Shown here: positions 51,752 through 60,654 of the stretch, in pieces
How positions within the stretch are numbered: the first letter of the stretch is position 1
Layout: every line of letters begins with the position of its first letter
NCBI RefSeq assembly: GCF_051962475.1
Contig: NZ_JBQCCF010000017.1
Coordinates: forward strand, 1 to 64,000
Origin: Dyella_A sp051962475
GTDB lineage: Bacteria; Pseudomonadota; Gammaproteobacteria; Xanthomonadales; Rhodanobacteraceae
Length of the DNA: 64,000 nt
Reading direction: 5' to 3'
The notes under the pieces: model-generated
What the model was told of the DNA's origin: nothing
What the model saw: only the letters and a program-made list of their open reading frames with translations
Databases searched by the model: none
Program-made: the position numbers and the translations under genes

Positions 51752-52300
51752 ATGACGCCTGCGCCGATCGCAGCGACTCCCGATGCGGAGGACGCACGCG
51801 CCGCGGCCGGCGGCGACCGCGCCGCCTTCCAGCGGCTGTATCGCCGCCACGTCGATCGCATCCACGGTGCGGTGCTGCGCCTGGCCGGCTATGACCACGC
51901 GCGCGCCGAAGACCTCACCCAGGACGCCTTCGTGCGGGCCTGGCAGAAGCTCGCCGAGTTTCGCCACGAGAGCGCCTTCGGCACCTGGCTATATCGGTTG
52001 GCGGTGAATCTGGCGCTGATGGACATCCGCGCGCGGCACGCCGATCCGGTCGGCTTCATGGACGACGATTCGCTGCCCGAACACGGCGATACGCCCTTCT
52101 GCGCCGCCGAACGCGACGAACTGGAACGGGCCATCGCCACGCTGCCGCCGCGCGCGCGCGCGGTGCTGGTACTGCATGACATCGAAGGCTGGAAGCACGA
52201 GGACATCAGCCGGGACCTGGACATGGCCGTCGGTACATCCAAGGCGCAGTTGCATCGCGCCCGCGCACTATTGCGCAAGCTGTTGGGAGAGACCGTATGA
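51752..52300 (+). CDS. RNA polymerase sigma factor, ECF type
   Basis: 182-residue extracytoplasmic-function sigma factor. Region 2 spans about 24-90 (FQRLYRRHVDRIHGAVLRLA, DLTQDAFVRAWQKL), region 4 about 125-175 (LPPRARAVLVLHDIEGWKHE, then DLDMAVGTSKAQLHRARALL). Two ATGs are possible: 51719 would add 11 residues; 51752 is chosen because homology to sigma region 2 starts soon after. Overlaps the next gene by ATGA, the usual coupling of a sigma factor with its anti-sigma factor. Confidence 0.9.
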   Translation: MTPAPIAATPDAEDARAAAGGDRAAFQRLYRRHVDRIHGAVLRLAGYDHARAEDLTQDAFVRAWQKLAEFRHESAFGTWLYRLAVNLALMDIRARHADPVGFMDDDSLPEHGDTPFCAAERDELERAIATLPPRARAVLVLHDIEGWKHEDISRDLDMAVGTSKAQLHRARALLRKLLGETV

Positions 52301-52731
52301 ACGATTTCGAATGGCGTCGACAACTGCGCGAGCTGCGCCAGCCACAGGCGCCGCGCCGTGACCTGTGGGCGGATATCGAGCGCTCGCTGGACCGGGCCGC
52401 TCCGACCGAAGCCGCGCCGCATCGGGCAACTGCCACACGCACGACCTGGCTGTTCGCGGCCGGCCTGGCCGCGGTCACCGTGCTCGCGGTCGGCCTGATG
52501 CGCATGGCACCGGCGGCGGCGCCCGCCACCTCCACCGACGTGGCCAGCGTGCCGGTATGGAAGCCCGACGATCCACGCCTGGCCGGTGCGGCGATCGAAC
52601 TCACGGCGGCGCAGTACGAACTGCGCCAGGCCATCCAGCAATCCCCGAATTCGGCGGCGCTGCAGCGCCTGCTCGACCGCACCGAGCAGCAAGAATCACG
52701 ACTGCGCCAGCTCGGCCACGATGCCAGCTGA
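52297..52731 (+). CDS. putative anti-sigma factor (single membrane helix)
   Basis: 144 residues: a cytosolic N-terminal part with WRRQLRELRQPQAPRRDLW, one membrane helix (WLFAAGLAAVTVLAVGLM, about 50-67), and a periplasmic helical tail (AAIELTAAQYELRQAIQQ...). The Zn-type HxxxCxxC motif of ZAS anti-sigma factors is absent, so the role is inferred from topology and from translational coupling with the sigma gene. Confidence 0.7.
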   Translation: MNDFEWRRQLRELRQPQAPRRDLWADIERSLDRAAPTEAAPHRATATRTTWLFAAGLAAVTVLAVGLMRMAPAAAPATSTDVASVPVWKPDDPRLAGAAIELTAAQYELRQAIQQSPNSAALQRLLDRTEQQESRLRQLGHDAS

Positions 52732-52747
52732 CGCGAAGGAGAACACC

Positions 52748-53656
52748 ATGCATACCACTCTGCGCTACCTGCCGCTCGCCACGCTGCTTTACGCCGGCCT
52801 CGCCTGCGCCGACACGCCGCTGGACCTGACCCACCCCGCCACCCCGAAGGCCCACGTGAGCATCAGCAACATCAAGGGCGAGGTCACCGTGACCGCATGG
52901 GACCGCAACGAAGTTCATGTGGGCGGCAGTCTCGGCGATGGCGCGCGGCCGCTGGCGATCACCGGCTCGGACGGCGACCTGGAGATCAAGGTGCAGGCAC
53001 AAGGCAAGTCCGGCGTGTTCAACTGGGGCAGCGACAACGCCATGGGTTCCACCAACCTGGAGGTGCAGGTGCCGCGCGGGGCCTCGCTGGAGGTTAACGT
53101 GGTCAGCGCGCCGCTCAGCGTCGATGGCACCGACGGTGGTGCCATCGAAGTGAACTCGGTCAGCGGCAAGGTGCGCATCCATGCGCGCACGCCCTCGCTG
53201 CAGGTGGACAGCGTCAGCGGGGGCATCGAGCAATCCGGCAAGGCCGACCGCGCTGAGTTGCAGACGGTCAGTGGCGACATCCTCGCCCCGTCGCTGGGTG
53301 ATCAGGCCAAGCTGGAAACGGTCTCGGGCCGCGTGCAGGTACGTGGCGGCCCGTGGCAGACCTTCACGCTGAGCACGGTATCCGGCGATGTCGATGTCAG
53401 CGGCGGCCTCGCCGCCAACGGGCGCATGGATATCGACAGCATGAGCGGCGACGTGCAGCTGATGCTGCCTGCGGATGTCGCCGCCGCCATCCACGCCAGC
53501 AGCTTCAGTGGCGACCTGCGCAGCGACTTCGGCAAGGCCGAGCACAACGAGCACGGTCCGGGCAGTGAGCTGACCGTGCAGCAGGGCAGCGGCAGCGCGC
53601 GTATCGGCGTGGAGAGCTTCAGCGGCGACGTGCGGATCCGCCGCCAGGGCGACTGA
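52748..53656 (+). CDS. DUF4097 family secreted beta-helix protein
   Basis: 302 residues with a signal peptide (MHTTLRYLPLATLLYAGLACA) and a repeating beta-strand pattern in which the phrase VSG or FSGD recurs about every 20 residues (EVNSVSGKVRIHA, QVDSVSGGIEQSG, QTVSGDI, ETVSGRVQV, STVSGDVDVSG, DSMSGDVQL, SSFSGDLR, ESFSGDVRIRR). This predicts a right-handed parallel beta-helix of the DUF4097 type. The start has an AAGGAGA site. Third gene of the sigma operon; possibly the sensed or effector envelope component. Confidence 0.85.
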   Translation: MHTTLRYLPLATLLYAGLACADTPLDLTHPATPKAHVSISNIKGEVTVTAWDRNEVHVGGSLGDGARPLAITGSDGDLEIKVQAQGKSGVFNWGSDNAMGSTNLEVQVPRGASLEVNVVSAPLSVDGTDGGAIEVNSVSGKVRIHARTPSLQVDSVSGGIEQSGKADRAELQTVSGDILAPSLGDQAKLETVSGRVQVRGGPWQTFTLSTVSGDVDVSGGLAANGRMDIDSMSGDVQLMLPADVAAAIHASSFSGDLRSDFGKAEHNEHGPGSELTVQQGSGSARIGVESFSGDVRIRRQGD

Positions 53657-53674
53657 GCGATAGACACCCGCATA

Positions 53675-53708
53675 CGAAAACGCCGTCGCTTTCGCGACGG
53701 CGTTTTCG
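53675..53708. terminator. bidirectional rho-independent terminator
   Basis: Fifteen-bp stem (53675-53689 with 53694-53708, core AAAACGCCGTCGC / GCGACGGCGTTTT) and a TTTC loop between convergent genes. A-run on one side and T-run on the other make it usable in both directions. Confidence 0.92.
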
Positions 53709-53725
53709 TTCGGTCGGCTCGGGGA

Positions 53726-54634
53726 TCAGAGGTCCTGGTGGTACTGCACGTAGGGCGTGCGTGACTGATCCGGCTCGGGGCCAGCCGGGGTATTGGCAGG
53801 CGTTCCCGAAGACCACAGGTTCTGCGCACCCACGCTCAGCTGGCCCTGCCAGGGAAGCTTCCAGGTCACCCCGAAATCGATACTGCTCCAGCGGCGATCT
53901 GGGCTGTAGGCGCCTGGAATGCCGGCCGAAGGCTGCATCACGCGCCCCACCAGGCTGCCGCTCAGTGGCCCGCGGTCGACGCCGAAGCTCAATGCCTTCT
54001 GGTCGAGCATGTCCACGCCCAGCAGGTTGCCGGGCAGCAGATGGATGCGGCCCACGCTGGCGCCGAGATCGATTCCGCTGCGGCTATCCAGCGCCACGCG
54101 ACCACGCGCGTTGAGCTGCGCGCTGCTGCCGAAGGCGGACAATCCGTTCACTCCCGGCAGCGCGCCGGGAAGCACGCGCGGCAGACGCGCCGCGCCGTTG
54201 GCAGTGTCCGCCCCGACGCTCAGCCCCAGGCTGTAGCGCCCGGCGCTGTAGGTGGCACCCACCTCACTGCCGAGCACGCGGTAAGGCGCATTGCCCCAGG
54301 AATGCTCAACGACCCCCGCATGAGCCTGCAGCGACGGCCCCAGCCGGTACTGCAGGTTGCTGGAAAGCACACTGCCCGCATCGACCACACTGAAGGTCAG
54401 CGGCGTGTCGGCGGCAAGGCCACCCGCAGGCTGGTCGTCTGCACGCAGCATCAGCATGCGGCCATCAGCGCCGCGCCAGAGCGGCACGGCCACTCCCGGC
54501 TGCACTTCGGCCATCTGGTCGGGCTGCTGCGCCAGCAGGCGCGCGGCCATGTCGTGCGAATCGCCCGACCACGCCTGGGCCGCCGCGGACAGCGGCAGCA
54601 GGGCGGTGATGGCAAGGGCAAGCGCGCAACGCAT
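53726..54634 (-). CDS. secreted/outer-membrane hypothetical protein
   Basis: 302 residues; signal peptide MRCALALAITALLPLSAAAQA, then Gly/Ser-rich alternating strands such as YSLGLSVGADTANGAARL, VALDSRSGIDLGASVGRIHL and LSVGAQNLWSSG, which suggest an outer-membrane beta-barrel, though the protein ends PYVQYHQDL without a classical barrel terminus. No family recognised. The start is the first Met with a signal peptide. Has its own promoter (TATACT) and shares a terminator with the DUF4097 gene. Confidence 0.75.
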   Translation of the reverse strand: MRCALALAITALLPLSAAAQAWSGDSHDMAARLLAQQPDQMAEVQPGVAVPLWRGADGRMLMLRADDQPAGGLAADTPLTFSVVDAGSVLSSNLQYRLGPSLQAHAGVVEHSWGNAPYRVLGSEVGATYSAGRYSLGLSVGADTANGAARLPRVLPGALPGVNGLSAFGSSAQLNARGRVALDSRSGIDLGASVGRIHLLPGNLLGVDMLDQKALSFGVDRGPLSGSLVGRVMQPSAGIPGAYSPDRRWSSIDFGVTWKLPWQGQLSVGAQNLWSSGTPANTPAGPEPDQSRTPYVQYHQDL

Positions 54635-54673
54635 GGCGGCGAAAGGGCTATCCGGTGGATGGAACGTGGCGGG

Positions 54674-54679
54674 AGTATA
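54674..54679 (-). promoter_or_regulatory. -10 element of the outer-membrane-like gene
   Basis: Minus-strand TATACT in an AT-rich pocket, 40 bases before the start codon; the -35 (TGTTAG, 17 bases upstream) is weak. Confidence 0.5.
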
Positions 54680-54803
54680 GCTCGCTTTACGTTTTACTAA
54701 CAGCCTGCAAAGCCGTCCTGGCGCACAAAATCCGGGGCCAAGGCGCCGCTTGGACTGCCCGCCAGAGGGCGGGGTTCCCGCCGCCCGGAACGACCCACAG
54801 CCG

Positions 54804-54832
54804 GCGACAAAGGGCTGCTGGCGAGATATAAA
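54804..54832 (+). promoter_or_regulatory. candidate promoter of the GGDEF-EAL gene
   Basis: TATAAA at 54827-54832 and GCGACA (four of six -35 consensus bases) at 54804-54809, 17-base spacing. The transcript would start near 54839, which excludes earlier in-frame starts and favours the ATG at 54852. Confidence 0.5.
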
Positions 54833-54851
54833 GGCCGCCTGTTGTTTCTTC

Positions 54852-57800
54852 ATGCCGGATTCACCCATTTCGATGAGCTTTGCGTCCACCCAGAGCGCGC
54901 CTGGAGCCGATCGAAGCGGCATCCGGCCCCTCGCGCTGCATGGCGCCATCGAGCAGCTTTTTGCCGCCGCCGATGCGGCCGGCGTGATGGACATCTGCGA
55001 GCGCCTGCTGGCCGGCCTGAACATTCCCGGCCGCCTGCGCTGGCGACTGCATGGCGACGTGTGGACGCCCGATCCCGGGCTGCGCCAGCTCGACCTGGCC
55101 GACGACCCGCAGGGCCTGCGCACCCTCACCCTGGAGTGTCCGATCCCGCCGATGCCCGCGCCGGTGGAGGTCGAGCTGGCATGGCTGGGGCGCATCATCA
55201 CCTCGCGCCTGCGCCAGCTGGCGGAAACGGCGCGGCTGTACGAGGCGATCTCGCGCCTGGCGCTGGCTGAGCGCCTGCAGCGGGCGCTGTACGCGATTGC
55301 CGAACAGGCCGGCGCCGACCACAACATGCCCGACATGATGCGTGCGCTGCACGGCATCGTGGGCAGTCTGATGTACGCCGAGAACTTCTACATCGTGCTC
55401 TACGACGAAGTCACCGACAGCGTGCGCTTCCCGTATTACGTGGACACGATGGATGCCGAGCCGCCGCCGCCCGACGAGAGCGTGCCGCTGAAGGACATCG
55501 AGTACAGCCTCACGTGGAACCTGCTCAAGGCCGGGCAACCGATCATGGGCTCGATCGACGAGGTGTCGCAGCTGCTGCAGGGGCGGCTGGTGCCGATCGG
55601 TCCCAACTGCGAGCACTGGCTCGGCGTGCCGCTGCTGCGTGAGGGACGCGTGGTCGGCGGTATCGTGATGCAGAGTTATCGCGGCGACACGCGCTACACC
55701 CAGAACGACCGCGAACTGCTGAGCTACGTGGCCCAGCACGTGCAGACGGCGCTGGAACGGCGCGCCGCGCACGCCGAACTGGAGCGGCGCGTCACCGATC
55801 GCACCGCTGCGCTGCGCGAGGCCAATCGCGTGCTGCGCCAGCAGGTGCTGCAGCGTCAGCGCGGTGAACGCCTGCAGGCCGCGCTGTTCCGTATCGCCGA
55901 AATGGCCAGCGCACCGGAGAGCCTGGAAGGTTTTTACGCGGCGGTGCATCGCATCATCAGCGGACTGATCTACGCACGCAATTTCTACATCGCGCTGCTC
56001 GACGACGACGGCAAGCAGATCACCTTCCCCTATTCCGTGGACGAAGTGGACAGCGTGCGCCCGCCGCGCAGCCACGGCCGCGGCGCCACCGAGTACGTGC
56101 TGCGCCATGGCAAGCCGCTACTGGCCGACCCGGCGGAGATCGACCGGTTGGTCGCGCTGGGCGAGATCAACCAGTTCGGCGCGCGCTCGGTGTGCTGGCT
56201 CGGTGTGCCACTGGTGTGGAACGAGCGGGTGATGGGCGTGCTGGCGGTGCAGAGCTACACGCCCGAGCACACTTATACGGCTCGGGATCAGGAGCTGCTC
56301 ACCTTCGTCAGCTATCACATCGCCAACGCGCTGCAGCGCAAGCACACCAATGAGTCGCTCAAGCAGGCCTACGCCAGCCTGGAGCGTCGGGTGGACGAGC
56401 GCACTCGCGCGCTGGCGCTGGCCAACCGCGACCTGCGCGAGCAGATCGCCGAGCGCGAGCGCGTCGAGCGCCGGCTGAAGTACGAGACCCTGCACGATTC
56501 GCTCACCGGCCTGCCCAACCGCACCCTGCTGCTACAGCGCCTCGACCACGCGTTGGCCCAGTACAAGGCCGATCCGCAGCGACTTTTCGCGGTGCTGTTC
56601 ATCGACCTGGACCGCTTCAAGGTCATCAACGATTCCGTCGGCCACCTGGTAGGCGACGATCTGTTGTTCCAGGTCGGTGGACGCATCCGCGCCTGCCTGA
56701 AGACGCGTGATCTGGTGGCGCGCCTGGGCGGCGACGAGTTCGCGGTACTGCTGGACGGCATCTCGGACGGCGACATGCCGCTACAGATCGCCGAGCGCAT
56801 CATTACCGAGCTGCAGGTGCCGTTCCGCCTCGGCATCAAGGAGATCTTCACCTCCGCCTCGATCGGCATCGCCCTGCCCTCGATGCACTATCAACAGCCC
56901 GAAGAACTGTTACGCGATGCGGACGCGGCGATGTACAGCGCCAAGGATGACGGCCGCCACCGCGCTGCGCTGTTCGACGACCGACTGCGTCACGAGGCGC
57001 TGTCGCTACTGGAGATGGAAGGCGACCTGCGCCGTGCGCTGTCACGCAGCGAGTTCGTGCCGTATTACCAGCCAGTGGTGGCGATCGACGACGGCCGCAT
57101 CGTCGGCTTCGAGGCGTTGCTTCGCTGGAACCACCCCGAGCGCGGCGTGCTTACGCCTGGCGACTTCCTGATCGTGGCCGAGGAAAGCGGCTGCTCGGAG
57201 TCCATCGACTGGCAGATCTTCGAGCAGGTATTCGCCCAGACCACGGCACTCACCCGTGGCGAGGGCTTCGTCAGCATCAACGTGTCCGGTCGGCATTTCC
57301 GTCTACCGGACCTGGACGAGCGGCTGCTCGCGGCCATGGAGCGCCATGGCGTGGTCGCGCAGAGCATCCGTATCGAAGTAACCGAGCGCGCGTTGCTGGA
57401 GAATCCGCCGCAGGTGAAACGCATGCTGGAAAACCTGCGCCAGCGCGGCATCATGATCTCGCTGGACGACTTCGGTACCGGCTACTCCTCACTCAGCTAT
57501 CTGCACCAGTACCCGATCCAGACGCTGAAGATCGACCGTTCTTTCATCACCGAATTGCCCGAAGACCTGGCCCAACTGGACGAAAATCAGGGCCTGGCGG
57601 TAGTGCGCGGCATCCAGGTCCTGGCCGACTCACTGCAGATGCAGGTGATCGCCGAAGGCATCGAGGAAGATTACCAACGCCAGGCGCTGCTACGCATCGG
57701 CACGCGGTACGCCCAGGGTTTCCTGTTCTCCACCGCCCGACCGGCAAGCGAATGGCTGGGGCCAAACGCTCCCACGCACCTGCTGCCGGCGATCGGGTAA
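54852..57800 (+). CDS. GAF-GAF-GGDEF-EAL c-di-GMP signalling protein
   Basis: About 982 residues, cytosolic. After an N-terminal region of about 130 residues come two homologous GAF domains (YAENFYIVLYDE near 175, YARNFYIALLDD near 374), each followed by a coiled-coil-like segment (ELERRVTDRTAALREANR; SLERRVDERTRALALANR). Then GGDEF (RLGGDEFAVLLDG, about 623-635) and EAL (GFEALLRWNHPERG, about 752-765). Both catalytic signatures are intact (GGDEF; EALLR; DDFGTGYSSLSYL), so cyclase and phosphodiesterase activity are both possible. A later ATG at 54873 is also plausible. Confidence 0.93.
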   Translation: MPDSPISMSFASTQSAPGADRSGIRPLALHGAIEQLFAAADAAGVMDICERLLAGLNIPGRLRWRLHGDVWTPDPGLRQLDLADDPQGLRTLTLECPIPPMPAPVEVELAWLGRIITSRLRQLAETARLYEAISRLALAERLQRALYAIAEQAGADHNMPDMMRALHGIVGSLMYAENFYIVLYDEVTDSVRFPYYVDTMDAEPPPPDESVPLKDIEYSLTWNLLKAGQPIMGSIDEVSQLLQGRLVPIGPNCEHWLGVPLLREGRVVGGIVMQSYRGDTRYTQNDRELLSYVAQHVQTALERRAAHAELERRVTDRTAALREANRVLRQQVLQRQRGERLQAALFRIAEMASAPESLEGFYAAVHRIISGLIYARNFYIALLDDDGKQITFPYSVDEVDSVRPPRSHGRGATEYVLRHGKPLLADPAEIDRLVALGEINQFGARSVCWLGVPLVWNERVMGVLAVQSYTPEHTYTARDQELLTFVSYHIANALQRKHTNESLKQAYASLERRVDERTRALALANRDLREQIAERERVERRLKYETLHDSLTGLPNRTLLLQRLDHALAQYKADPQRLFAVLFIDLDRFKVINDSVGHLVGDDLLFQVGGRIRACLKTRDLVARLGGDEFAVLLDGISDGDMPLQIAERIITELQVPFRLGIKEIFTSASIGIALPSMHYQQPEELLRDADAAMYSAKDDGRHRAALFDDRLRHEALSLLEMEGDLRRALSRSEFVPYYQPVVAIDDGRIVGFEALLRWNHPERGVLTPGDFLIVAEESGCSESIDWQIFEQVFAQTTALTRGEGFVSINVSGRHFRLPDLDERLLAAMERHGVVAQSIRIEVTERALLENPPQVKRMLENLRQRGIMISLDDFGTGYSSLSYLHQYPIQTLKIDRSFITELPEDLAQLDENQGLAVVRGIQVLADSLQMQVIAEGIEEDYQRQALLRIGTRYAQGFLFSTARPASEWLGPNAPTHLLPAIG

Positions 57801-57831
57801 CTCCGATCGGCCGGTCGGATGCGACGCTGGC

Positions 57832-58737
57832 TTATTGGGCGGTCGTGGGTGCGCCGGTGCTGCCGGCATCGCGCAGCAGGTGCTCCGCGTCGATCGGGTC
57901 GAAGGTATAGCGCTGCGCGCAGAACTCGCAGATCACCTCAATCTCGCCATCACGGGCGGCCAAAGCGGCCTCCACTTCCTCACGCCCCAATGCACGCAGC
58001 ATCGCCGACACGCGCTCACGCGTGCAACTACAGCCGAACGCCAACGGACGCGGCTCGAACAGCCGCACTTCCTCCTCGTGGTACAGCCGGAACAGCAATT
58101 GCTCCGGAGCTGTGGCAAGCATCTCGTCCGCGCCGAGCGTGGCAGTGAGGTGTTCGATGCGCGTCCAGGCATCATCGTCCCTCACCGCATCGTGGCCGCC
58201 TTCGCCCGGCAGTTGCTGCAACATCAGGCCAACCGCGTGCTCGCCGTCAGCGGCCAGCAGGATGCGCGCGGGCAGTTGCTCGGACTGGGCGAAGTAATTC
58301 TCCAGTGACGGTGCGAGCTCGGCATGCTGCAGGTCGACCAAGCCCTGGTAGCGCTGGCCACGCTCGGCCTGGCCGATGGTGATGGCCATCACCGCGCCGG
58401 CGAGGGAAGACAATGCCAGCGGCTCGGGCAGCGGATCGGCCCAGCGCGCCAGGCCACGCAGCCGCCCGCGATCGGTACATTCGGTAAACAGCAGGCGCAG
58501 CGCATCGGTGCTCTTGAGCTCGATCGACAGTGCTCCATCAAGCTTGATGTTGCCCGTCAACAGGGCGCTGGCAGCCAACGACTGCCCCAGCAGATCGCGC
58601 AACGACGGCGGGTAGTCGGCGCGACCGGCCACCTCGCGCCATGCCGCGCCCAGGCGTACCAGCACGCCGCGCACACCGGCACGCTCGAGCAGGAAGCGGT
58701 GCAACACATCTTCGACCAGGGTGGTTTCCACAGGCAC
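57832..58737 (-). CDS. hslO: redox-regulated chaperone Hsp33
   Basis: 301-residue holdase chaperone activated by oxidation. The C-terminal zinc switch is complete: FGCSCTRERV (about C234, C236) and VICEFCAQRYTF (about C268, C271). The N-terminal substrate-binding domain carries LTGNIKLDGALSIELKSTD. Length is usual. Monocistronic; converges on the GGDEF-EAL gene with 31 bases between the stops, and is divergent from mtgA with 105 bases between starts. Confidence 0.95.
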   Translation of the reverse strand: MPVETTLVEDVLHRFLLERAGVRGVLVRLGAAWREVAGRADYPPSLRDLLGQSLAASALLTGNIKLDGALSIELKSTDALRLLFTECTDRGRLRGLARWADPLPEPLALSSLAGAVMAITIGQAERGQRYQGLVDLQHAELAPSLENYFAQSEQLPARILLAADGEHAVGLMLQQLPGEGGHDAVRDDDAWTRIEHLTATLGADEMLATAPEQLLFRLYHEEEVRLFEPRPLAFGCSCTRERVSAMLRALGREEVEAALAARDGEIEVICEFCAQRYTFDPIDAEHLLRDAGSTGAPTTAQ

Positions 58738-58809
58738 CTCGCAATCAGTTCAACCCCGCGATGTGGGGGCGTCGGGCCGGCCCCACAACGGTGTCGCCGG
58801 GCACGCGCT

Positions 58810-58815
58810 TATACT
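58810..58815 (+). promoter_or_regulatory. -10 element of mtgA
   Basis: TATACT, 28 bases before the mtgA ATG; no clear -35. Located in the divergent hslO/mtgA gap. Confidence 0.4.
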
Positions 58816-58842
58816 GGGGATTCTGCCGCTCGCCACCTGGCC

Positions 58843-59580
58843 ATGCACCCACGTTTTCGACTGTTCCGCCTGCTGCGCTGGATCGGCCTGCTCGCCTTGA
58901 GCTGGATCGCCCTGAGCTGGCTGTTCGTACTGGTGCTGCGCTTCGCACCCCCGTGGACCTCGGCGGTGATGATGGAGCGCCAGCTCGGTGCGTGGGTACG
59001 TGGCGAGAAGGATTTGCAGCTGCACCACCGCTGGGTGCCGTGGTCGCAGGTATCGCCGTGGGTGCCGCTGGCGATGGTGGCTGGCGAGGACCAGAAATTC
59101 CCGTTTCACCACGGCTTCGACTTCGACCAGATCCAGGACGCCCTGGACGCTGCCGACGAGGGCAAGCGCCTGCGCGGGGCCAGCACGATCAGCCAGCAGA
59201 CGGCGAAGAACCTGTTCCTGTGGAACGGCCGCAGCTTCGTGCGCAAGGGACTGGAGGCGTACTTCACGGTGTTGCTGGAAATCACCTGGCCGAAGCAGCG
59301 CATCCTCGAGGTCTACATGAACATCGCCGAGTTCGGCGATGGCATCTACGGCGTAGGTGCTGCCAGCGATGCCTACTTCCACATGCCGCCGGCTCGGCTC
59401 GGCCCGGCCCAGGCGGCGCGACTGGCCGCGGTGCTGCCCAGCCCGCGGCGCATGCATGCAGATCGGCCAAGCGCCTACGTACTGCGCCGCGCGGACTGGA
59501 TCCAGCGCCAGATGGCGCGACTCGGCGGCCCGCCCTATCTGGAAAGCGACACGCCGCCGGCGGGTATTGGTCGTCGATGA
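58843..59580 (+). CDS. mtgA: monofunctional peptidoglycan glycosyltransferase MtgA
   Basis: 245-residue GT51 enzyme that polymerises lipid II into glycan strands. One N-terminal membrane helix (LLALSWIALSWLFVLVLRF), catalytic Glu in MVAGEDQKFPFHHGFD (E82), then RGASTISQQTAKNLFLW and LEVYMNIAEFGDGIYGVGAA, all conserved GT51 motifs. The longer frame upstream is antisense to hslO. Followed after 58 bases by a GT2 gene. Confidence 0.95.
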   Translation: MHPRFRLFRLLRWIGLLALSWIALSWLFVLVLRFAPPWTSAVMMERQLGAWVRGEKDLQLHHRWVPWSQVSPWVPLAMVAGEDQKFPFHHGFDFDQIQDALDAADEGKRLRGASTISQQTAKNLFLWNGRSFVRKGLEAYFTVLLEITWPKQRILEVYMNIAEFGDGIYGVGAASDAYFHMPPARLGPAQAARLAAVLPSPRRMHADRPSAYVLRRADWIQRQMARLGGPPYLESDTPPAGIGRR

Positions 59581-59638
59581 GGGCGCGCCGCCCGCCACCC
59601 TCAGCAGCAGGCTCTCGTCCACGTCACGGCCATACCCC

Positions 59639-60568
59639 ATGCCCCAGCTGACCATCGTCGTTCCCGCCTACAACGAAGCGAGCGTCCTGGATGATTTCCA
59701 CGCGCGGCTGCTTGCCGTGGTCGACGGCCTCGCCGTCGACACCCACGTGCTGTACGTGGATGACGGCAGCCAGGACGACACCTGGGAGCGGATCGCCGAC
59801 TACTGCAACGACGCGCGCGTGGCCGGCCTGCGGCTGTCGCGCAATTTCGGCAAGGAGGCGGCCCTCACCGCCGGGCTCGACGCAGTGAGCGAGGGCGCGG
59901 CCGTGGTGATCGATGCGGACCTGCAGGATCCGCCCGAGCTGATCCCCGCGCTGATCGAGCCATGGCAGGCGGGCTACGACGTGGTCTATGCCACGCGCAG
60001 CGCCCGCGCCGGCGAGAGTGCGCTCAAGCGCTTCACAGCCGCAGCCTTTTACCGGGTGATGGAGCGACTGTCGGACACCCCGCTGCCGCGCGATACCGGC
60101 GATTTCCGCCTGCTGTCGCGCCGCGCGCTCGATGCATTGGGCCAGCTGCGCGAGCGCCAGCGCTTCATGAAGGGGCTGTTCGCCTGGATCGGCTATCGGC
60201 AGACCTCGATCCGCTACGAACGCGATCCGCGCTTCGCCGGCGACACCAAATGGAATTACTGGCGGCTGAGCCAGCTGGCGGTCGAGGGCATCACCTCGTT
60301 CTCCACGGCGCCGCTGCGGCTAGCCACCTGGGTGGGGCTGGGCGCGGCGGCGTTCGCCTTCGTCTACGGCCTGTGGGTGCTGGCCAAGGCGCTTTTGTGG
60401 GGCGACCCGGTGCGCGGCTATCCCACGCTGATGGTGGTGATCCTGTTCCTCGGCGGTGTGCAGCTGCTGGCGCTTGGGGTGATCGGCGAATACCTGGGCC
60501 GCAACTACGCCGAGAGCAAGCAGCGGCCGCTGTATTTCATCGCCGAGCGCCTCCGCATCGGTTCGTGA
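59639..60568 (+). CDS. family 2 glycosyltransferase (GtrB/DPM1-like)
   Basis: 309 residues. GT-A catalytic domain: LTIVVPAYNEASVLDDF at the start, YVDDGSQDDT, and the metal-binding DADLQDPPELIP (about 96-107). Two C-terminal membrane helices (WVGLGAAAFAFVYGLWVLAK; TLMVVILFLGGVQLLALGVI). The arrangement matches polyprenyl-phosphate sugar transferases such as GtrB/ArnC-like proteins, but sugar and acceptor are unknown; no gtrA-like flippase is adjacent. Confidence 0.9.
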   Translation: MPQLTIVVPAYNEASVLDDFHARLLAVVDGLAVDTHVLYVDDGSQDDTWERIADYCNDARVAGLRLSRNFGKEAALTAGLDAVSEGAAVVIDADLQDPPELIPALIEPWQAGYDVVYATRSARAGESALKRFTAAAFYRVMERLSDTPLPRDTGDFRLLSRRALDALGQLRERQRFMKGLFAWIGYRQTSIRYERDPRFAGDTKWNYWRLSQLAVEGITSFSTAPLRLATWVGLGAAAFAFVYGLWVLAKALLWGDPVRGYPTLMVVILFLGGVQLLALGVIGEYLGRNYAESKQRPLYFIAERLRIGS

Positions 60569-60654
60569 CCGGCACCACGGTTCACACTGCGGCAACACCG
60601 CCCGACCGGCCACGGCGCTAGACTCCTTGCGGGGTCCATGCGCGGGAGGCGGTC

